From: Apiospora phragmitis
Taxonomy: Eukaryota; Ascomycota; Sordariomycetes; Amphisphaeriales; Apiosporaceae
DNA: 64,000 nt
Direction: 5' to 3'
Assembly (NCBI GenBank): GCA_038363925.1
Contig: JAQQWL010000002.1
Span: 682,001 to 746,000 of the forward strand
The position numbers and the translations under genes were made by a program. Positions 57,946 through 64,000 of this stretch are shown here, piece after piece. Below the pieces are notes generated by a model. It was not told the DNA's origin. It worked only from the letters and a program-made list of their open reading frames with translations, and searched no databases. Within the stretch, counting starts at the first letter, position 1. Every line of letters starts with the position of its first letter.

Positions 57946-58844
57946 CTACCCTTGCTCCACCGAAAACGCAAAAGCCGCAAGTATATGCGGCAGCGGCCCC
58001 CAAGTAGCCCCCGCCTCTCCCTCGAAACCCGATGACTGCTGCTGCTGTTGTTGCATCGCCGCGGCCTGGTCGCTCAACCACTTGGCCCACTCCGCATCCG
58101 CCAGCGCCCAGTCCCCGGGCGCCGCCGACGGCACCCACCGCCCCATGTCGCGGCTGTTGGTCCAGAACTGCACCTGCCGCAGCCGCTCCCGCAGCAGCTG
58201 TCGCCGCGACTCGGCGTATTCACGGCACGCGGCCATGAGCATCTTGCGCTGGGACCGCTGCTGCTGGGCGGCGGCCATCGCCATCGCCATCGCGGCCGTC
58301 GTTTCGGGGGACGTTTCTATCTTCGGCAGCGGCGGGACTGGTGAAGAGGTATCATCCATCTCCATCTCCCATAGGATTGTCCGGATCAGTTCGAGTTCCT
58401 TCTTGGTGGTGTCGAGGTCTTGGAGGAGCTCGGCTTCTGTGTGGGCGAGCCAGTCTGCGCCATTGGTGCTATTAAAGCTATTATTCTTATTGCTGCTGCT
58501 GCTGTGCTTCTTGTCGGTCGGGGGTCGCGGGAGTGGAGCATTGGGTGGTTCGCCCAGGGGCTTCCCGAAGGAGAACTGGGCGGCATTGGTGGCGGCCGCC
58601 ACGGCGCCGCCACCATCGTTGCCGCTGCCGTTATACGGTGGTGAAAATGAGGAAGGAGGAGGAGGAGGAGGAGGAGGAGGCGGCGCAGCAGTAGGAGGAG
58701 GGCCAGAAGGTTTGGCGAAAGAGAGGCGTTGTGGCGTCGGGGTGGTGCTTCGCTTGCTGCCGAAGCCGACCCGTTGGCGGCGGGACAGGGATGGGGCTCG
58801 TTTGTCGGCCGCGGTATCGGTTCGGGATGTTGCTGTCGATCCAT
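57946..58844 (-). CDS. Conserved-looking protein with coiled coil, N-terminal frame break
   Basis: No function is recognised. The main frame begins with a basic Ser-rich segment (KRAPSLSRRQRVGFGSKRS). Poly-Pro (near 58660-58690) and a repeated FGKP/SFAKPSG-type motif follow. A helical segment (WLAHTEAELLQDLDTTKKEL) leads to ELIRTILWEMEMDD, then a second helix (QRSQRKMLMAACREYAESRR to LRQVQFW). Near the end come DWALADAEWAKWLSDQAAAM, a poly-Gln run and a hydrophobic C-terminus, LPHILAAFAFSVEQG. The main frame has no ATG near its start. ATG 58844 (MDRQQHPEPIPRP) lies in the next frame, so one base seems missing or extra at about 58795-58840. A single exon otherwise. It could be a cytoskeletal or nuclear scaffold, but that is a guess from composition only. 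Confidence 0.6.
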
Positions 58845-59699
58845 TGTGTTTGCGTGGGTGTGTGTGTGTGTGTGTGTGTGGATTACTGTAACTGCCGACT
58901 TTGATTTTACCCGGGATGCTAACACTATGCAGTAGTACTGGTACTACGTAGCGAATCGGACCCAATGCTTGTTCGTCGACTTGTCAACCATAAAACGCAC
59001 CCCTGCTTTCGTGGTGCGGCCTCTCGAGTCATGACATCGCATGCATGGGAGATCCTGTGGGGTGGGAGGGAAAAAGCTTGCCCATCTGGTTTATCCCGGG
59101 TGTACATGAACGGGATCTCTGGTCGAAACGTTTCCTTCATCCTTTGTTTGGGACCGTTGAGGGTCTGAACAAAGCTCCAATGAGGTGAGGTAGATCGTTT
59201 CCACCCGGGTTGATAAAGGAGCCGGGGAGGTGCTGCATAGGAGACGTGCAAACAAAGACTGTTTGCACAGACCGGGACCATGTACATGATTCGGCCTGGA
59301 AGAGTCGTGCGCGAGAAAAACTCATACTGATTGACCTGGGATCGTCCATGTTCAGCCTCTATGCGGCGCGAGTGGGTGCTAACCAAATGCTGAAAGCTGG
59401 TGCCCACGCCCAAGAGAAGCACAAGTCGTTCCCTCTCGGTGGTCCCGAATTGTCCGATTGAATTTATCCTGTGTGCTTTCGTGAGATTGGACGACGATGA
59501 TGGTAGATCGAAACCAAGTTTCAGGAAGTCAAAACTCAGGACACTACACCACTCTCACTTCGCACAGGCTCCTGAGGAATTGGTCATTCATCAAAATATA
59601 TAGATGTAGCGAGTTTATGTCGCACATGCTTTTATATATAACATTGCTAGATCCAGCAACAGTCGGAAATATAGATCACGCACAATAGTAACGTGCGGC
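58845..59699. other. Spacer with (GT)n microsatellite
   Basis: The (GT)n run at about 58857-58880 lies directly upstream of the coiled-coil gene's start, within its 5' leader. The rest has only short frames and no recognised gene. Confidence 0.45.
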
Positions 59700-61278
59700 T
59701 TAGAATGAACTGTTGCTATGTCGGGACGACGTGGTGCTGACGACCCCTTTCGGGCCCAGATTGTCCATCCTGACCAGGCTGGCCTCGTCTTGGTCCTTCT
59801 GGTACTCGACAGTGTAGGACTTGGAGTACAAGATGCCGCCGTCTCGACTCTGCGATAGGTTGGGGTTCCTTTTTCCGCTTCTGGTGTTGTTGCGGTTGTG
59901 GTCGGCACCACTCATGTAGTACTGAGATCTCGCGTTGGTAGATCCGCCCAGGACCCTGGGGAAGAGTTTGACGAGAAGGAGGCGGAGAGATGGCATGCAA
60001 GCACAGATGATGCCTATTTGTACAAGCCAGTCAGAATCGTACATCATGACGGGGAAGAAAGCGTGTTTTCCAAGGAGCCATGCATACCTGTGTTGATCTC
60101 AATCGTAGACCAATTGGCCACATCGAACTGATCCCATGTAGGGTTATGGGATTCGGCAAAAGAGACGAGCGACTGGAGACGAAGGATACTGACGATGGTG
60201 ACGCTGTGCGCAAATGATATATTAGTAATCTTTTACCAGGTAGAGATGGAAAGTGGCGACTTACAAGGTACCGACAATAAACATGGCTGCGACGCCGATC
60301 TTCTTCTTCCAGTGCAGCTTCAGTGCCCTTAGCTGCCACAGCGGAATAGCCAGCATCCAGATGTCGAGGACAATGGAAATGGCGGCGTTGGACCACCCCA
60401 TGGCATTGATATCGAAGCAAGTGCCCTCATGAAGCCCATCCCACTTCTCCCAATAGAAGGGAATGGGCTGACACTGGAAGGTGGCAACTATAGAAAAGGA
60501 CAGCCCGAAAAGGCAGTTGAACACGACGGTGCCCCAGAGCAGCCGGCGGATCTCCAGCCGGGGAATATGCGCATATAGAAGAATAGAAGCGACAGCTTCA
60601 CCAGCGAGACCTGGAAGAAGTATAGTATCTCCAAGATGTAGAAGAACTTGCCAAAGTTGGTGATCTGGTCGTCGCGGAGAGTCCATATGTCCTTTCCCAG
60701 CCCGTTCGGCAAAACGCCGTGCACGTTAATCACGGTGCTTGGGATACCCGCGAGGACGGTAGCCAGAACGGCCCAGTCGTCGAGGCCAAGGCCGATCTTG
60801 ATGATGAACAGCTTGAAGACCAGCCGGAGCAGCACGAAGAAGCCGGACAGCGTGCCGAAGGTGATGGAGATGTTCTTGTACGGCTCGCCCTTGTCACGGA
60901 CCGGCGCGTGGCAGTTCATTTCCGTCAGTTTCTTGGTGAACAGCGCCTCCTTGATGGTACAGCTGGTGCTAACACAGGCCGTGACGCTGTCTTGCAACGG
61001 CGCATTGGTGCAGAGACAGGTCTGGTTCCCAGGCGCGCATGGCGACTGCGCAACGGCGGTGAGGAGGCATTTCCGCTACCGGAATGAGTATAAGCGACGG
61101 AGTTCTGAACATCATGAAGGGGCCAAACTTCAAGATCTGTCGAAGGTTAAAGACTTACAGCACAAAGCGGCAGCTCGGCCAGGAGCGCAGTGGCTCCTGA
61201 TGAACCAGAAGCCTGTTGTGCCTGAGCGGCGGCACAAGCAAGGCCCACGAACAGGACAAATTCGAAAGATAGCCTCAT
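59700..61278 (-). CDS. CFEM-domain Pth11-like seven-TM receptor
   Basis: A fungal GPCR-like membrane protein with an extracellular CFEM domain, the class containing Magnaporthe Pth11, which senses surface cues. Exon 1 (61278-61159) encodes a signal peptide ([20 protein letters not shown]) and the first CFEM cysteine (ELPLC). Exon 2 (61075-60265) supplies the rest, giving exactly eight Cys (LPLC, KC, SPC, QTC, LC, TAC, TSC, NC). TM segments ([55 protein letters not shown] and others) follow. Exon 3 is 60203-60088 ([17 protein letters not shown]) and exon 4 60013-59700, ending in a long polar cytosolic tail. Introns 61158-61076, 60264-60204 and 60087-60014 have GTAAGT/GTATGC donors and matching phases. 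One frame change sits at CCCCGG near 60559-60564 ([14 protein letters not shown]), cured by one C. About 453 residues when corrected. Confidence 0.9.
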
Positions 61279-64000
61279 GCTGCAGATCTCATTCGCAAGC
61301 AAGGGAGGATAGACGATAGACTTGGACTAAAGGAATTTCTGAAAGAAAACAACTGTTGATCCTTTTTTTCAAAAGCGAGTCCCACTGGCAGGGAGGGGTC
61401 GAGATATAGCACTTCAATATCTACGCCGGCGTAGAGGTTTTGAATTTTGATCCTAGGCAATCTTCTAGATCGATGTGTACAATGTTGCTTTCGAACAACA
61501 CAGGCTGCAGGTGGGAACGAGGAGATATCTGATCTTTGCGTAGTATTGTTACGCCGGTATTATCAGACGAAGACTACCAGTCCTCTATGGCCTTGGAGGT
61601 TTTGTGGCGCCTGGGTTCACGCTGGTAATAGGCTGATCAGGGCTGGGTTCCATGTTGACGGTCCCGGAGGCGATGGATAGTACTGGGATACCCACCTCGA
61701 AGGGACCTCTCCTGGGTGTGTGGCTAGATCGCTCTAGGTAGATTGATATGTACATAGGACATCGTATTGTATGGACCCCTGGCACGCCATGCAGAGAAAG
61801 GAGATGGACCACAGGTCCTGAAGTCACTGATTGGCTGCATCGTGGTATGCATCGCGGACATTTCACGCGTGGTGGATACTCGTGCATGCCCTGAACGGTG
61901 CAGATTTGCCCCCTGGATGCGAGCGAGTGACAAGTCCCTATGGTCCCAAGGTGACAAGGAGGGTGCAAGCTGAGGTGCCAGATATGTTGGCATGCATGAA
62001 CGTCGAGCATGAAATCTCAACGAGACTAGTAAAGGTTACAACGGTCGGCCACACTCCGGTAGTCCAGCTGCTTGGGTAGGGTCAGTTTCGCATTTCATTC
62101 GTCAATTGAAAAAGATCAGAGCAAATTTGAAAACGAAGATGAGGAAAAGAGATGTTTCGCCTCTCTCGCAAGCATGAAGTGTCTTCCGAAAAGTGCCGGG
62201 TCATGAGTCGGTGTAAATATGATCAATATTGTTTCTGGTCCATTCCGATGTGATCAACGCCGGAGGCAGAAATAACCTCCGATCCCAAGTTGACAGGAAA
62301 CCGGTGCCACACCAGGACCCATTGACATGTCTTGGCGCGTCCTGTTGTATTGTTGTTGAGCACGGTTTGGCCGAGAGCATTCCATGTCGACTAGGTCCAA
62401 GTGCTAAGGCCTGCTCAGTCGGGAGTCTCGTTACTTGGGAGGAGGGCGGGCTCGTCCTAGGTTTGCATCAAGGACGGGGCCAGTTGAATCTTCATCGTGG
62501 CATGGTGGCATTGTCGAGATTTGAGACGGGAGCTCAATTGCGGAAGCACCATCGGCGGGGTTTCCGACTAGCAATGAACACAAGTAAAGATATATGCTGA
62601 TCAATAGTAGTTGGGTTCACTCTACGTCTGATGTTGTTACATTTTGGAGTGGAGAGGAGAGGAGGTGTCATCTCAAATAAGCAAAATGCAACAATCTTTT
62701 GAGAGGTTGCAGTCACAGGCTCAGATGTCACTGTCCGGGGAAGCAACAGACTCGAAAGGCACCGACCGGCCTTGCTTCCGCATTGCCCGCCATTGGGCTA
62801 AATGATTGATTCCCCACCCCACTTGCACATGAAGCAACGACGCAAGTTAGCGAAGCGATGAGAAGAGAAGGGAGTAACTCGGCCATTTTCGCATCAATAT
62901 TTTCATATCGGCCCTGATCTCTGCGAGGCACATACAGTAGTAGTGATCCGTGGTCCATGGCCATTTGGTTGAAGTTCCAAGTTTCTACCCATTAGTCGCT
63001 TTGCCTGGGCACGATGGCTTAGATGTTCCAGGAGGCCCCCCGCACCTGCCCAGGCCAATACTTCTGGAACGAACTCTTTCTCCTTCTGGTCAGGGGGTCG
63101 ATGCGTAAATCGTGGCTGTGATGAGTGGTAGTGATTAGCCCCGAACTCCGTTTGGCCTGCAAGAGCGACCGCATCCGCTCGATGTCTGCTCTCTAGATAC
63201 AGCAAGTAATAGCCACCTATCCAAAATAACATCGAGGCAACTCTACGGCCGTTCGATGAGGCCTGAGATCGCAGGTCAGGCTTCCTATGTAGGAAGGTAT
63301 GCAGGTGCAACTTCCCAAAGCAGTCATGTCAACGCCAGAAGTTCTCAGCTGCATGTTTTCCCTAGCGGTGTTGTACCATTCAGTAGTATTGCATGTGCTA
63401 TGTCAGTTGGGATGAAACTCCTGTAAGCAGGTTGCTGGGCATTGATCCGGAAGACTACGATGCGACGCAGCTGCGATTCTTGCAAAGTCTAGTGCACCGT
63501 CGGACAGAAGACGGCCCTTTCGGCGTCATTGCCGAAGGATTCTTGATCTGCCGCTTACCGCAACTATTTACCGACCGGCGAAGGAGCCTCAGATCAGAGG
63601 CGTCGGTCGACATAAGGTTGCAATCAATCGATGCAAGGGACCGACTTTGCGCATTTTCTAACCGATTGTACTGTACAGTAAGCATGCCTCATTAGAGCCG
63701 CCCTCCAATCTCATTCGCCAAGCCCGTCTGGCCCTACATATCGATTTCGCTTCTCACCTTGTCCGTCACCCCTGGCGGATGCGATGACCCGATTCCTGGC
63801 CTTGCTTGGTTGCTGTGCCTCATTCCTGTGGATTGCAACTTGGACGCTGGTTCCTCCTCCCCCACGTTCTCCGTCGTTTGACTGCTGCTTTCGCAAGAAG
63901 AGAAGAGTACTATCGCCAATCGCCCATTTCATCAGAACCCCCAAGCATCGTCGTCACCACCAATCTGAGCTGTCACTTCGTATAGGCTTCTTCTGGTCGG
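61279..64000. other. Terminal 2.7 kb without a recognised gene
   Basis: The first few hundred bases are the CFEM receptor's 5' flank. Short frames elsewhere (for example 62229-62600 plus, 63393-63695 plus) lack domains and intron support. The last 300 bp could belong to a gene beyond the window edge, but nothing can be identified. Confidence 0.4.

Noticed and set aside
58082..58891. 269-codon plus-strand ORF
   Set aside because: Antisense to the coiled-coil gene. Poly-Gly and Leu runs come from reversed Pro and Gln codons.
1..64000. CRISPR arrays, bacterial operons, dispersed 5S rRNA
   Set aside because: No regularly spaced repeats, no ribosome-binding-site-led gene strings and no 5S consensus were found. 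The window is fungal nuclear DNA.

Overview
The window is nuclear DNA of a filamentous ascomycete (Pezizomycotina, most likely a sordariomycete). The evidence is short introns of about 50-115 bp with GTRAGT donors and CTAAC/CTGAC-type branch sites, an intron-containing nuclear tRNA-Leu, and typical fungal families: a Stu2/XMAP215 TOG protein, a SIT4-associated protein, a CFEM/Pth11-like receptor, a large NRPS, and OPT, Dal5-type and amino acid permeases. There are no bacterial-style operons and no CRISPR.

Layout. 0-5.5 kb: an unrecognised minus-strand gene, tRNA-Leu(UAA) and an epoxide-hydrolase-like gene. 5.5-8.2 kb: the Stu2/XMAP215 gene. 11.7-12.4 kb: a GNAT acetyltransferase with an in-frame stop. 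14.6-17.8 kb (perhaps to 19.05 kb): a SIT4 phosphatase-associated protein. 19.5-20.2 kb: a small three-exon coiled-coil protein. 20.2-28.8 kb: a gene-poor block with a short, extremely A/T-rich patch and two orphan ORFs. 28.8-37.2 kb: a multidomain NRPS. 38.1-43.7 kb: a Dal5-type MFS transporter and an oligopeptide transporter, which with the NRPS could form a small cluster. 45.2-51.1 kb: three accessory genes, two coding for membrane proteins and one for a chymotrypsin-fold-like protein with a GDCGS motif. 51.1-55.3 kb: no gene seen. 55.3-61.3 kb: an intact amino acid permease, a coiled-coil protein and a CFEM receptor-like protein. 61.3-64 kb: no gene recognised.

The main caveat is that many clearly conserved genes are interrupted by single-base frame changes, mostly in short homopolymers. 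Examples are Stu2 (twice), the NRPS (four times), the MFS gene, the CFEM receptor, the epoxide hydrolase and the SAP C-terminal exon. Stu2 orthologs are essential where tested, so I infer that at least part of this is uncorrected sequencing error rather than gene death. The OPT transporter and the amino acid permease are intact. Other lesions do not look like homopolymer errors: TGG to TAG in the GNAT gene, an in-frame TGA in the MFS gene, and a TGA plus an 8-bp duplication in the 47.8-48.7 kb gene. These may be real decay.

The most unusual locus is the NRPS. As far as I can read it, it has no competent adenylation domain: one is reduced to its C-terminal subdomain and the other has lost core residues. 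One carrier domain lacks the phosphopantetheine serine, and only one carrier keeps LGGDS, directly before an epimerization domain. It is either a decayed synthetase or a T-E-C machine loaded in trans.
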